Source of the DNA: Acidobacteriaceae bacterium
GTDB lineage: Bacteria > Acidobacteriota > Terriglobia > Bryobacterales > Bryobacteraceae
Assembly: GCA_020247055.1 (NCBI GenBank)
Contig: JADCJL010000122.1
Coordinates: forward strand, 1 to 64,000
Length of the DNA stretch: 64,000 nt
Direction: 5' to 3'
Made by a program: the position numbers and the translations under genes. Positions 8,266 through 16,597 of the stretch are shown one piece after another. Numbering within the stretch: the first letter of the stretch is position 1; the number at the start of each line of letters is the position of its first letter. The notes under the pieces were generated by a model, which was not told where the DNA came from, ran no database searches, and saw only the letters and a program-made list of their open reading frames with translations.

Positions 8266-9738
8266 CTACTGGTTCTTGAGCCAATTTTCGTACGAATGCT
8301 TCCTGGGACCCGTGTATTGAATCGTATCGAAAAACGCGGCGTTGCCGTTCAGCCGGGGGTCGCCTTCCTCTTTCAACACCTTCTCCATTCGGTCCCGCAG
8401 GTTGCGCTTTACCATCGTCATGGACGCTTCCGCGTAGAGGTTTTTGAGGCAGCCGGGGTCGGCTTCGACATCGTAGAGCTCTTCGGCCGGTCGTTTGCCG
8501 AACGAGAGTTTGTAGTAGCGGTCGAAGTTGGCGATGAGCAGCGTTTTGGTGGGGCTGTCGTCGACATCGCGGTAGCCGGTTTCGGGCATGCCGGCGGGCC
8601 AGACGTCCGGGGTGTAGTTGCGGATGTAGAGATACTGGCGGGTGCGGATGGCGCGCACGGGATAGCCGGCATCGTTGGGGCGGCCGATGTCGTGGCGCTC
8701 CTTGGCGACGAGGACGAACTCGCGGGAGGGGTCGACGACGCCCTGCTTGCCGCTGCGGAGGATATCGACGAAGCTCTTGCCGGTGAAGGTCGGCCCGGCC
8801 TTGACGCCGGCGGCTTCGAGGATGGTGGGAGCGAAGTCGCGGGTCGTGATGAAGTCGTTGATGGTGCGGCCACCCTTCATGGCGCTGCCCCAGCGGACGG
8901 CGAGGGGGATGTGGAAGCCGTCCTCGTAGATCTGACCCTTCACGCGGGGGAAGGGCATGCCGTGATCGGAGGTGACGACGATGAGCGTGTTGTCGAGTTC
9001 GCCGAGGGCTTCGAGTTTGCGCAGGGCGCGTGCGATGTGGGCGTCGGCGTACTCGACCTCGACGGCGTAGTCGAGCAGGTCGCTGCGGACGAGTTTGTTG
9101 TCGGGATAGTAGGCGGGGACGGTGACGTCTTCGAGCTTTTTGCCGCTGCGGAGTCCGGAGCCGTCTTCATAGACGCGATGGGGTTCGCCGAAGCCCATCC
9201 AGAAACAGAAGGGCGTGTCTTTCGGCCGTTGGCTGAGAAAGTCTTCGAAGTTGGCCGCGTAGTCGTTGACGCCGATGCCGGAGTAGGGCGGCTGGGCTTT
9301 TCGGTCGCTGTAGGCGCGGCCGGCCGGGTTGTGCTTCCAGCCTGTTGAGGTGAAGTCGCCCGGCCCCCAGCCTTTGCCGGTTAAGCCGACAAAGTAGCCG
9401 GCCTTTTCGAGTTCGGCCGGGTAGACGGCGAATTCGTTGGGGAAGAGGCTGTAGTGGCTGACGGCTTCTTTGGTTTGCCAGGAGTTGCGGCCGGTGAGAA
9501 TGCTGGCGCGGCAGGGGCTGCACTTGGGGTTGGAGGTGAAGGCGTGGGTGAACAGGGCGCCTTCGCGGGCGACGCGGTCGAAGCCCGGGGTGTTGACCCA
9601 CTTGGCGCCGTAGGCGCTGGCGTGGCCGTAGCCCCAATCATCGAAGATGATGAAGAGTACGTTGGGCCGCCGGGCCGGTTGCGCGCTTGCCGTGAGAGAG
9701 GCCGCGGCTGCGCTTAAGAATCCCCGTCGAGTCATCAT
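8266..9738 (-). CDS. Tat-exported type I sulfatase
   Basis: 490 aa. It begins MMTRRGFLSAAAA (Tat-like) followed by RPNVLFIIFDDWGYG with the metal-binding D33-D34. The formylglycine motif is C73-S-P-C-R77 followed by ASILTGR, matching C-x-P-x-R. A second metal site is in VVTSDHGMPFPR, with IYEDGFHIPLAVRW downstream. Sulfatases release inorganic sulfate from sulfate esters; a formylglycine-generating enzyme encoded elsewhere is required. The second Cys inside the motif is uncommon. Its start overlaps the stop of the ABC ATPase by 4 nt, and the sulfite dehydrogenase gene follows 9 nt later, so a role in supplying or detoxifying sulfur compounds is likely. The sulfate ester is unknown. Confidence 0.88.
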   Translation of the reverse strand: MMTRRGFLSAAAASLTASAQPARRPNVLFIIFDDWGYGHASAYGAKWVNTPGFDRVAREGALFTHAFTSNPKCSPCRASILTGRNSWQTKEAVSHYSLFPNEFAVYPAELEKAGYFVGLTGKGWGPGDFTSTGWKHNPAGRAYSDRKAQPPYSGIGVNDYAANFEDFLSQRPKDTPFCFWMGFGEPHRVYEDGSGLRSGKKLEDVTVPAYYPDNKLVRSDLLDYAVEVEYADAHIARALRKLEALGELDNTLIVVTSDHGMPFPRVKGQIYEDGFHIPLAVRWGSAMKGGRTINDFITTRDFAPTILEAAGVKAGPTFTGKSFVDILRSGKQGVVDPSREFVLVAKERHDIGRPNDAGYPVRAIRTRQYLYIRNYTPDVWPAGMPETGYRDVDDSPTKTLLIANFDRYYKLSFGKRPAEELYDVEADPGCLKNLYAEASMTMVKRNLRDRMEKVLKEEGDPRLNGNAAFFDTIQYTGPRKHSYENWLKNQ

Positions 9739-10646
9739 GAAAACTCAAGATATCGCAAAAGCCGGACATGGACACGGCCCCAGGGTTCGGCGGGGTATCC
9801 GGGTTCGTCGACGGTGACCGTCTCGCCGGTGTCGAGGGCCACCGTATAGCGCGTGCCGCGGGCCCAGCGGACGACGTCGCGGAGCGTGCCGGGCAGGCCG
9901 TCGTCCGGGTGCAGGGTGGCCTCTTCGGGCCGGAAGGCGCGGCCGTCGCCGAGGAGCTGCCAGCCGAAGAAGCGGGCGGCAGCGGCAGTGGCCGGATGGC
10001 TGTAGAGTTCGGCCGGGGGGCCGGCCTGTTCGACGCGGCCGTCGAGCAGAAGGAGGATGCGGTCCGCCACGAGCGAGGCCTCTTCCTGATCGTGGGTGAC
10101 GAAGACGGTGGTGGTTTTGAGTTCGCGCTGGAGGCGGCGGACGAGGGTGCGCATCTGCGCGCGGAGAGTCTCGTCGAGGGCGGAAAACGGCTCGTCGAGC
10201 AGGAGGAGACGGGGGCGCGTGACGAGAGCGCGGGCGAGGGCGACGCGCTGCTCCTGGCCGCCGGACAGCTCGCTGACCTTGCGGCGGGCGAGGGCTTCGA
10301 CACCGGTGAGCGCGAGCATCGGGGTGACGTCCTCGGCGCGCCCGCGCATTTTGAGGCCGAAGGCAACGTTGGCCTGAACGTCGAGGTGGGGGAAGAGCAG
10401 CGGCTTTTGAAAGACCACGGCGACCTCGCGCTTTTCGGGCGGCAGCGGGCCGATCTCCTCGCCGTCGAAGCGCAAGTGCCCGGCGGCGGGCAGGAGGCCG
10501 GCGAGAACTTTGAGCAGGGTGGTTTTGCCGCAGCCGGAGGGTCCGAGGAGGGCGGTCAGTTCACCGGCGCCGAAGGTGGTGGTGATGCCGCGGAGGACTT
10601 CAGAGGTGTAGCCGGCGCGGATGTCGGCGAGATCGACGCGGGTCAT
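9735..10646 (-). CDS. ABC transporter ATP-binding protein, YnjD-like
   Basis: 303 aa. Walker A GPSGCGKT is at 35-42, the Q-loop Q80 is in VVFQKPLLFPHLD, the signature is LSGGQEQRVALARAL near 127-141, Walker B is LLLLDEP near 147-153, and the H-loop is VFVTHDQEE. Beyond residue about 215 a beta-rich TOBE-like tail is present; YnjD of E. coli is shorter, as I recall. The start ATG overlaps the stop of the binding-protein gene (ATGA), and its own stop overlaps the sulfatase start. It energises import of the ligand captured by the neighbouring binding protein. Confidence 0.87.
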   Translation of the reverse strand: MTRVDLADIRAGYTSEVLRGITTTFGAGELTALLGPSGCGKTTLLKVLAGLLPAAGHLRFDGEEIGPLPPEKREVAVVFQKPLLFPHLDVQANVAFGLKMRGRAEDVTPMLALTGVEALARRKVSELSGGQEQRVALARALVTRPRLLLLDEPFSALDETLRAQMRTLVRRLQRELKTTTVFVTHDQEEASLVADRILLLLDGRVEQAGPPAELYSHPATAAAARFFGWQLLGDGRAFRPEEATLHPDDGLPGTLRDVVRWARGTRYTVALDTGETVTVDEPGYPAEPWGRVHVRLLRYLEFS

Positions 10647-11698
10647 GGCGCTAACAGCACCCGCTGGCGCCAGGCCTGTTCGAAGCGGACGAGTTCGCCG
10701 GCGTCCGGCTCGGGCAGGAATTTTGCGCGCAGGAGCGCGGGCGGCAGGGTGGCGATGCCGCGGGGGAGGCCAGGGTCGGGGCCGGCGTGGGGAAACGTAT
10801 GGCCGAGTTGGCGGGCCATGTCGAGGAGGCGTTCGCGCGAAGTAAGATCGCCGATGAGGGTGAGGGCGGCCGGGCGGTCGGCGGCGTTGAAGGGAACGGC
10901 AAGATAGTTGAAGTTGCCGATGGTGCCGGAGTCGAAGACGAAGGTGCGGACGGTGGCGGGAAAGGTGCCGCGGGCGATGCGTTCGCTGGCGAAGCTGGGG
11001 CCGTAGCTCATGGCGAAGTCGATTTCCTGGTTGGCAAACAGGCGGTCGAGTTCGGCGATGGTGGCCGGGTAGGTTTCGCCGCGCTTCCAGAGGTAGGGCT
11101 TCATTTCGCGCAGGGCGGCGAGGCCGCCGTCGAAGCCCTTGGCGAGGAGAAAGTGGCGCGTGAAGACGCTGCCCGAGAAGTCGGGCGGCGCGGGGTAGGT
11201 GAAGCGGCCGGGGTGGGCCTTGACCCAGGCGACGAGAGCATCGAGGGTGCGGGGCGGTTCGGCAAAGCGGGCCGTATCCCAGGCCATGACGAACTGGGCG
11301 CTCTGCCAGGGGGTTTCGAGGCCATCGATGGGGGTGCCGAAGTCCTTCTCGTAGGCGGCGGCGGGATAGAGGCGGGGCATGACGATGGGTCCCCAGAGGA
11401 CGCCGGCCTGCTTCGCCGCGCGGAAGTTCTCGCCGTTGATCCAGACGACGTCGACGCTGCCGCCGGATGTCTTGCCGGCAGCTTTTTCGGTGATGAGTTT
11501 GCTGACTACTTCGCTGGTATGGCCGTAGGGGACGATGCGCAGGGTGAGCCCGTGGCGGTCCTGGAGGTGGGGGCGGACGACGTTTTCCAAGTAGCGATTC
11601 CGGGCCTCGTCGCCGGCCCACATGGCGAAGTTGACCTCGCGGGGCCGGGCGGCGCATCCCGCCAGCAGCGCTACAATTCCCAGCCACGCTCGACCCAT
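10643..11698 (-). CDS. YnjB-family ABC transporter substrate-binding lipoprotein
   Basis: 351 aa. A lipoprotein signal (MGRAWLGIVALLAGC, Cys15) is followed by a periplasmic binding protein fold. The N-terminal lobe (VNFAMWAGDEARNRYLENVV), the region GGSVDVVWINGENFRAAKQ and MAWDTARFAEPPRTLDAL resemble E. coli YnjB, whose ligand is unknown to me. It overlaps the second permease by 28 nt and the ATPase by 4 nt. A thiamine/iron/polyamine-type ligand is possible by fold. The flanking sulfatase and sulfite dehydrogenase favour a sulfur-containing or sulfate-ester-related ligand, which is inference. Confidence 0.75.
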   Translation of the reverse strand: MGRAWLGIVALLAGCAARPREVNFAMWAGDEARNRYLENVVRPHLQDRHGLTLRIVPYGHTSEVVSKLITEKAAGKTSGGSVDVVWINGENFRAAKQAGVLWGPIVMPRLYPAAAYEKDFGTPIDGLETPWQSAQFVMAWDTARFAEPPRTLDALVAWVKAHPGRFTYPAPPDFSGSVFTRHFLLAKGFDGGLAALREMKPYLWKRGETYPATIAELDRLFANQEIDFAMSYGPSFASERIARGTFPATVRTFVFDSGTIGNFNYLAVPFNAADRPAALTLIGDLTSRERLLDMARQLGHTFPHAGPDPGLPRGIATLPPALLRAKFLPEPDAGELVRFEQAWRQRVLLAP

Positions 11699-12372
11699 AC
11701 AGAAAGCATAACCGGAGCACTGAGAAAGACGAGGCTAAGGGCGGCGGCCACGGCTTCGTCGCCGCTCTGCTGGTAGCCGACGAGGGCCATGGGGAGGGTG
11801 AGGATGCGGCCGCCGCCGATGAGCGCCGTCGAGGCGTACTGGCTCCAGGAGATGACGAAGGCGAAGACGGCGCCCGTGGCGAGGCCGGGGGCGAGCGCCG
11901 GGCCTTTGACATGGCGCCAGATGGCCCAGGGGCCGGCGCCGAGGGTGCGGGCCTGGGCGACGAGGTCCTCGTCGAAGCGCGAGAGGCTGCCGGCGATGGC
12001 GATGATGGCGTAGGGCGTGGCGGGAATCAGATGGACGAGCGCGACGCCCCACCAGGAGTCGGTGAGGCCGAGGCGCAGAAAGAGCCCGTGGAGGCCGACG
12101 CTGGCGGCGAGCGGGGGGAGCAGGGCGAGGGTGAGGACGGCCCAGCGGAGAGAGGGGCGGCGGAGGTAGGGGCCAGCGAGGGGCAGGGCGACGAGGACGG
12201 CGGTAACGGTGACCGCGGCCGCCAGGGTGAGCGAGTTTTCGAGCGGCTCGGCGCGGACGGCGCTCCAGGCGCGTCCGCTCCACTCGCCCGGCCAAAGGGC
12301 AGGCCAGAACCAGCGGGTAGCGAGGGAGCGGACAGCGAGAAAGAGGACAGGCAGCCAGACGAGCCATCTCAT
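11671..12372 (-). CDS. ABC transporter permease 2 (YnjC C-terminal-half type)
   Basis: 233 aa. The basic start MRWLVWLPVLFLAVRS leads into a first helix and then about five more. The cytoplasmic EAA-type loop reads AQARTLGAGPWAIWRHVKGP, as in binding-protein-dependent permeases. In E. coli both permease domains are, as I recall, fused in YnjC; here they are two separate genes. The ATG at 12372 overlaps the stop of a 24-codon ORF (ATGA), and the 3' end overlaps the binding-protein gene by 28 nt. No longer in-frame start connects it to permease 1. Confidence 0.78.
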   Translation of the reverse strand: MRWLVWLPVLFLAVRSLATRWFWPALWPGEWSGRAWSAVRAEPLENSLTLAAAVTVTAVLVALPLAGPYLRRPSLRWAVLTLALLPPLAASVGLHGLFLRLGLTDSWWGVALVHLIPATPYAIIAIAGSLSRFDEDLVAQARTLGAGPWAIWRHVKGPALAPGLATGAVFAFVISWSQYASTALIGGGRILTLPMALVGYQQSGDEAVAAALSLVFLSAPVMLSVWVERGWEL

Positions 12373-12443
12373 CGGCGCCTCCGGCGGCTGGGGACGAAGC
12401 GCCGCGCGAGGGGGGCGACGGGCCTCGCAAGGAGACCGCTCAT
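12369..12443 (-). CDS. 24-codon coupling ORF between the two permease genes
   Basis: The ORF starts in an ATGA overlap with the stop of permease 1 (12440-12443) and stops in an ATGA overlap with the start of permease 2 (12369-12372). The peptide begins MSGLLARPVAPLARRF and ends VPSRRRRR, with seven further or terminal arginines overall. It may act as a translational relay, letting ribosomes pass the 67-nt gap and reinitiate. Alternatively it is the true N-terminus of permease 2 disrupted by a one-base frameshift or sequencing error, since a basic cytoplasmic leader before WLVWLPV would be natural. No homology recognised. Confidence 0.4.
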   Translation of the reverse strand: MSGLLARPVAPLARRFVPSRRRRR

Positions 12444-13084
12444 GCCGGCCTCCGCCATCGCACATACACCGCGGCCAGGGCCGCGCTGAACAGGCCCTGC
12501 CCCGCCGAAATCGCCAGCGCCGTCTCGCGGTCGGTCGCAAAATAGCGCTGGGCCACCACGCTCAGCATGGCCGGGTAGGTGCGGCCCAGCAGAAAAGCCA
12601 CGTCGAAGCTCGCGAACACGAAGCCGAACACGAGCACGGCCGCCGGGCCGAGGGCCGGCAGCAGGAGCGGGGCCGTGACGTAGCGGAAACGCTGCCAGGG
12701 GCCGGCGCCCAGCGTGGCGGCCACCGCGTCGTAGTCGCCACTCAGCCGGGCCAGCACCGTGCGGGCGAGCAGGGCGAAGAAGGGCGTCTCCTTGATCCAG
12801 TAGACGAGAATGATGCCGGCGCCCCAGCGGTCCTGCACGAGATCGGGAAACTCGCCCGGCGCGGCGATGACGCCCAGGCTGTAGAGCAGGCGCGCGAAAA
12901 GCCCGCTCGGGGCGAGCAGGTGCAGCACGACGACGGCCATGGTGAGATGCGGCATGGCGAGCGGCACCTGCCAGAGCACCCTGCTTCCCCTCACGGCGAA
13001 AAAGACGCCGGTAGCCAGCGAGAGCGCCGTCGAGGCGGCGGCCACCCAGAGCGAAAAGCCCACTGCCGCGCGGAGTTCATCCAT
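12440..13084 (-). CDS. ABC transporter permease 1 (YnjC N-terminal-half type)
   Basis: 214 aa with about six hydrophobic helices (AVGFSLWVAAASTALSLATG, WQVPLAMPHLTMAVVVLHLL, AGIILVYWIKETPFFALLA, LGPAAVLVFGFVFASFDVAF, and a C-terminal helix). The EAA-type loop is DAVAATLGAGPWQRFRYV followed by TAPLLLPAL. ATG 13084 overlaps the stop of the sensor kinase by 8 nt, so the transporter is translated directly downstream of the two-component genes. It pairs with permease 2. Confidence 0.78.
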   Translation of the reverse strand: MDELRAAVGFSLWVAAASTALSLATGVFFAVRGSRVLWQVPLAMPHLTMAVVVLHLLAPSGLFARLLYSLGVIAAPGEFPDLVQDRWGAGIILVYWIKETPFFALLARTVLARLSGDYDAVAATLGAGPWQRFRYVTAPLLLPALGPAAVLVFGFVFASFDVAFLLGRTYPAMLSVVAQRYFATDRETALAISAGQGLFSAALAAVYVRWRRPA

Positions 13085-14684
13085 GCAGTTGGACCGCAAA
13101 GACGGCGCCGTCCGGGCCGTTGGCTGCCGTCAAATCGCCGCCGTGTTCGAGCACCGTCTGGCGGCTGAGCGCGAGGCCGAGGCCGAGGCCGTTGCGTTTG
13201 CCGTACGTCGCGAAGGGCTGAAACAGCCGCTCTTTGACCTCGGCGGCGATGCCCGGTCCCTGGTCGCGAACCTCGACGACGACGCCGCGGCCGGCCGGGC
13301 GGGCGACGATGGCGATTTCGCCGCCGTCCGGCATGACCTCAATCGCGTTAGCGAGCAGGTTGACGAAGACGCGCTCCATGCGGGCGCGGTCCAGGGGGAG
13401 TTCCAGATCTTCGGCGATCTCGACGCGGAAGCGGATGTGGGCGGGGGCCTGCTGGCTTTCGACGGCCGCTTCGACCACCTCGCGGAGGCGGCAGAGTTCG
13501 AACTCGGCGGCCTTGCCTTTGGCGGCGTCGAGGAGTTCCTGGAGCATGGCGAGCATGCGGCGGCTGGCGTTGTAGATGTTGCCCGCGAGCCGCTTGGTCT
13601 GGGCCGGCGCCAGCGTTTCGGCGTCGACCAGCATTTCGGCGCCGCCGTAGATGGCGGCGAGGGGATTGCGGAGGTCGTGGACGATGCTCGAGGCGAGCCG
13701 GCCGACGGTGGCGATGCGCTCCTGGCGGATCAGTTCGGCGCGGGCGGTCTCGAGGCTCTCGCTCATGGAGTTGAAGGTGGCGGCCAGACGGCCCAGTTCA
13801 TCGTTGCTGGTGACCGGCAAGCGTTCGCCGTAGCGCTGTTCGCCGATGGCGGTGGCGGCGCGGTCGAGGGCGCCGAGCGGTTCGACGATGCGGCGGGCGA
13901 GAAAGAAGCTCAGCACGATGCTGAGGACGACCGCGGCGGCCCACATGGCGAGCAGCTCTTTCTGCAGGTCGGCGAGTTCGCGTTCGGCCGGGCCGGGGGT
14001 GCGGAAGATGCTGAGGGTGCCGACGGGTTGGCCGTCGAGGCCGGGCAGGGGCCGGTCGAGGCGGACGCCGGGGCGAGTGACCTGCTCGCCGGCGACGGAG
14101 AAGACGAACTCGCCGCCGGTCAGTTGGACGGGGCGGTCGCCTTCGGCAAAGCCGGCGACCAACAGACTGATCATGGCAGGTTCGGCGGCCGGCCCGCCGC
14201 CCGCGTCGACCAGGACGGGAGTGAGCACCAACTGGTAGATTTCGCGACCGCGGACGAAGAAGCCGGAGCGCTGCCGCACGCCGGGCTCGACCGTGGGCCA
14301 ACTGGCCATGGCCGGCGGGGTGCCGGCGATGGTGGCAATGGGAGCGCCGCGGGGGTCGCAGACGACGAAGAAGGCGCGCTGGCGCAGCCCTTCCGAGAGC
14401 AGGCCGCGCAGTTCGGCGGCCGAATCGCGGATGGTGGCGGCGTCCTGGGTGCCGAAGGCGGCGCGGACGTTGGGGAGGCTGCTGAGCAGCAGGGCGGCGG
14501 TGCCGAGGGCTTCCTGGCGGGCCTGCCAGACGGCTTCGTAGGCACGGATGCTGCCGCGCATCTCCTCTTCGAGCGAGCGGGTGGCGCTGTCGATGGCGTG
14601 GCGCTGGAGGATCCAACCCGTCAGGCCGAACAGGAGCGTGACACTGCCGAACAGGGCCAGCCAGATCTTCCAGCGGAGAGACAT
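13077..14684 (-). CDS. Membrane sensor histidine kinase
   Basis: 535 aa. TM1 is at about 7-27, a periplasmic sensor spans about 28-245, and TM2 is at about 247-263. HAMP follows at about 264-317 (VEPLGALDRAATAIGEQRYG). The H-box is SSIVHDLRNPLAAI with H336, the N-box NLLANAIEVMPDGG with N446, the G1 box DQGPGIA near 474 and the G2 box NGLGLGLALSRQ near 498. It should phosphorylate the OmpR-type regulator and possibly the single-domain REC protein upstream. It sits between the cupredoxin (1-nt gap) and permease 1 (8-nt overlap), so sensing is genetically tied to both the porin/cupredoxin and the transporter. Confidence 0.9.
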   Translation of the reverse strand: MSLRWKIWLALFGSVTLLFGLTGWILQRHAIDSATRSLEEEMRGSIRAYEAVWQARQEALGTAALLLSSLPNVRAAFGTQDAATIRDSAAELRGLLSEGLRQRAFFVVCDPRGAPIATIAGTPPAMASWPTVEPGVRQRSGFFVRGREIYQLVLTPVLVDAGGGPAAEPAMISLLVAGFAEGDRPVQLTGGEFVFSVAGEQVTRPGVRLDRPLPGLDGQPVGTLSIFRTPGPAERELADLQKELLAMWAAAVVLSIVLSFFLARRIVEPLGALDRAATAIGEQRYGERLPVTSNDELGRLAATFNSMSESLETARAELIRQERIATVGRLASSIVHDLRNPLAAIYGGAEMLVDAETLAPAQTKRLAGNIYNASRRMLAMLQELLDAAKGKAAEFELCRLREVVEAAVESQQAPAHIRFRVEIAEDLELPLDRARMERVFVNLLANAIEVMPDGGEIAIVARPAGRGVVVEVRDQGPGIAAEVKERLFQPFATYGKRNGLGLGLALSRQTVLEHGGDLTAANGPDGAVFAVQLHG

Positions 14685-14685
14685 C

Positions 14686-15378
14686 CTAGCGGCCTCCGAG
14701 GTACTGGGTGCTTTCGAGGGACTTGGCCGGATAGGGGCGGCCGTGCTTGTTCTGGTGCGGTACCGGCAGGTAGCCGGCTTCGGAGACGGCGAGGCGCGGC
14801 AGGACCAGCGGGCTGTCCTCCACCTTCACGCGCGTCTCGAGGCGGGCCAGGGTTTCCGGGGTAGAGCGTTCGTGGAAGAGGCGGAGGCGGTACTCGCCGG
14901 GCGGGACATTCGGGATACGCCAGGCGCCATCGGCGGTGGAGACCGCGTAGTAGGGCGAGGGGACGATGACGATTACCGCACTCATGTTGGCGTGGATGTT
15001 GCAGAAGACGCGGACGACGCCTTCGCGGCGGAAGGTGATGCGATGGGAGGTACCCGGGGCGTAGAGGCCGGTGTCGAAGGGCTGGCCCGCGAAGTTCGAA
15101 AAGGCGTTGTGAAAGATGGGGTCGTGGTTGGGAAAGTCGACGGTGGCGCCGACGGGGGCGGCGAGGACGTGGGGAGTGAACTTCTTGTTTTTTTGGTCGA
15201 GGGTGAAGCGGCCGGCGGTGAGCGACGACGGACCGGCGAGGGGTTCGAGCCAGACGACGACGCCTTCGCGGCTCTTGCTTTTGGTCTGCGTGAGCTCGAC
15301 GGCGCCCGCGACGGTGGCGGCGTTGGCGGGCCCGAGAGCCAGGCAGAGGCTAAAAAAGATAGGCCAGCGAGAGGTCAT
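14686..15378 (-). CDS. Secreted type-1 copper cupredoxin with carboxypeptidase-regulatory-like C-terminus
   Basis: 230 aa. A signal peptide (MTSRWPIFFSLCLALGPANA) precedes a plastocyanin-like fold with a complete type-1 copper ligand set: H90 in NHDPIFHN, C126 and H129 in FCNIHANM, and M132. Residues about 140-190 (STADGAWRIPNVPPGEYRLRL) form a prealbumin/carboxypeptidase-regulatory-type beta sandwich. Such proteins are often labelled methylamine utilisation proteins. It could carry electrons from the monohaem cytochrome or sense copper/redox state; this is inference. The start overlaps the porin gene by 29 nt. Confidence 0.75.
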   Translation of the reverse strand: MTSRWPIFFSLCLALGPANAATVAGAVELTQTKSKSREGVVVWLEPLAGPSSLTAGRFTLDQKNKKFTPHVLAAPVGATVDFPNHDPIFHNAFSNFAGQPFDTGLYAPGTSHRITFRREGVVRVFCNIHANMSAVIVIVPSPYYAVSTADGAWRIPNVPPGEYRLRLFHERSTPETLARLETRVKVEDSPLVLPRLAVSEAGYLPVPHQNKHGRPYPAKSLESTQYLGGR

Positions 15379-16597
15379 AGCGGTTTACTCTGCGGTCCCC
15401 AAGGCCGAGGAAAAAGGAGCGGACCTGAAGGCTTTCAAAACCCAGGACCACGTTGGGGGCGACCTGGAACATCAGGTTGGCGCCGCCGGTGCGGTTGCGG
15501 CCGTTCTGCCCGCGCAGGAGGTCGGCATTGCGGTCGTCGTGGATGCCGGCGAAGAGGTTGGCGGTGAGGCGGGCGGTGAGCGGGACAGAGGCCTGCGCCC
15601 AGCCGCCGCGGCTGCGGACGGCGAGGACGCGGCCATCGGCGAGAAAGCGGAAGCTTTGACGGAGGGATCCGAGATGGTGAACGTTTTCGCCTTGGAACAG
15701 GAAGCCGGTGAGTTCGAGTTTCTCCCAGGGTTTGGCGAACCAGTCGAGGCTGACGATGCGGGAGGGGACGCTCTGGCCGGAGACATGGGAGGTGGAGACG
15801 TGGGCGCCGGCGCCGAACTCGAAGCGGTCGTTTTTGGCCCAGGCGCCGCGGAGTTCCAGCGACGGGCGGCGGAGGGCGACGAGGGCGGGGTTGGCCAGGC
15901 CCGCCTGTTCGGAGGTTTGCATGAGGGCGCCCTGGAGCCTGAACTCGCCGAGGCGCTCTTCGTAGCGGACCTGCGGCTGCCAGCGCCAGAGGTTGCCGGA
16001 GCTGGTCAGCGGGGTGATGCCCATGGTGGCGTAGGAGGTGGGATTCCGCGGGGAGATGAGCGGCTTCATGAGGCCGACGGCGACGCTCCGCCGCTCCCAA
16101 TCGAAGCGGACTTCGGCGGTGCGGAGGCGGAAGGGGACGGCGCCGGTGCCTTCGGTGGTGCCCTCCCAGAAGTCGCCGAAGGCTTCGCCGGAGACCTTGG
16201 CGCCGAACAGGGTAACCGGGCCGTGGAAGCGGAGGCCGGCGATGGACTGGCGGAAGGTGAGGCCGCCGGCTCTGCGGTTGAGCGTGGGGCTGGCGGTGTT
16301 GGGGGTGTCGACGCCGCCGGCGCCTTTCGAGTTGCCGAAGAGGTTGAACAGGGCGACGCCGGTAAGTTCGATGGGGAACTTGCTGGCGGCTTCGACTTTA
16401 GCCTGGGCCTGTTCTTCAATGCGGCGTTCGGCGATTTCGAGGCGCTCGGGGACGAGTTGTTCGACCTTGGCGCGGAGCGAGGCGACCTCCGCGCGCAGTT
16501 TGGCGTTTTCGGCCTCCAGTTTATCGAGGCGGGCGAGAATATCGGCCTGCGCCCAACCGAGGGCCGGCAGGCAGAGGAGGAGCCAGCATTTATGCAT
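15350..16597 (-). CDS. Outer-membrane porin-like beta-barrel with N-terminal coiled coil
   Basis: 415 aa. A signal peptide (MHKCWLLLCLPALGWAQ) is followed by a heptad-rich coiled coil at about 20-55 (ILARLDKLEAENAKLRAEV). Alternating amphipathic beta strands then run to a C-terminal aromatic strand ending SLAYLF, the usual outer-membrane insertion signal. This is the layout of DcaP/phosphate-selective-porin-like proteins. ATG 16597 overlaps the REC gene stop by 8 nt; an upstream in-frame extension is Pro/Ser-rich and not plausible. It probably admits the substrate of the downstream ABC transporter. Confidence 0.7.
   Translation of the reverse strand: MHKCWLLLCLPALGWAQADILARLDKLEAENAKLRAEVASLRAKVEQLVPERLEIAERRIEEQAQAKVEAASKFPIELTGVALFNLFGNSKGAGGVDTPNTASPTLNRRAGGLTFRQSIAGLRFHGPVTLFGAKVSGEAFGDFWEGTTEGTGAVPFRLRTAEVRFDWERRSVAVGLMKPLISPRNPTSYATMGITPLTSSGNLWRWQPQVRYEERLGEFRLQGALMQTSEQAGLANPALVALRRPSLELRGAWAKNDRFEFGAGAHVSTSHVSGQSVPSRIVSLDWFAKPWEKLELTGFLFQGENVHHLGSLRQSFRFLADGRVLAVRSRGGWAQASVPLTARLTANLFAGIHDDRNADLLRGQNGRNRTGGANLMFQVAPNVVLGFESLQVRSFFLGLGDRRVNRYDLSLAYLF

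Noticed and set aside
9735-11912. A 725-codon open frame spanning the ATPase gene and upstream sequence
   Set aside because: Only the last 303 codons match a protein family. The upstream part is an arginine/proline-rich out-of-frame reading of the binding-protein gene.
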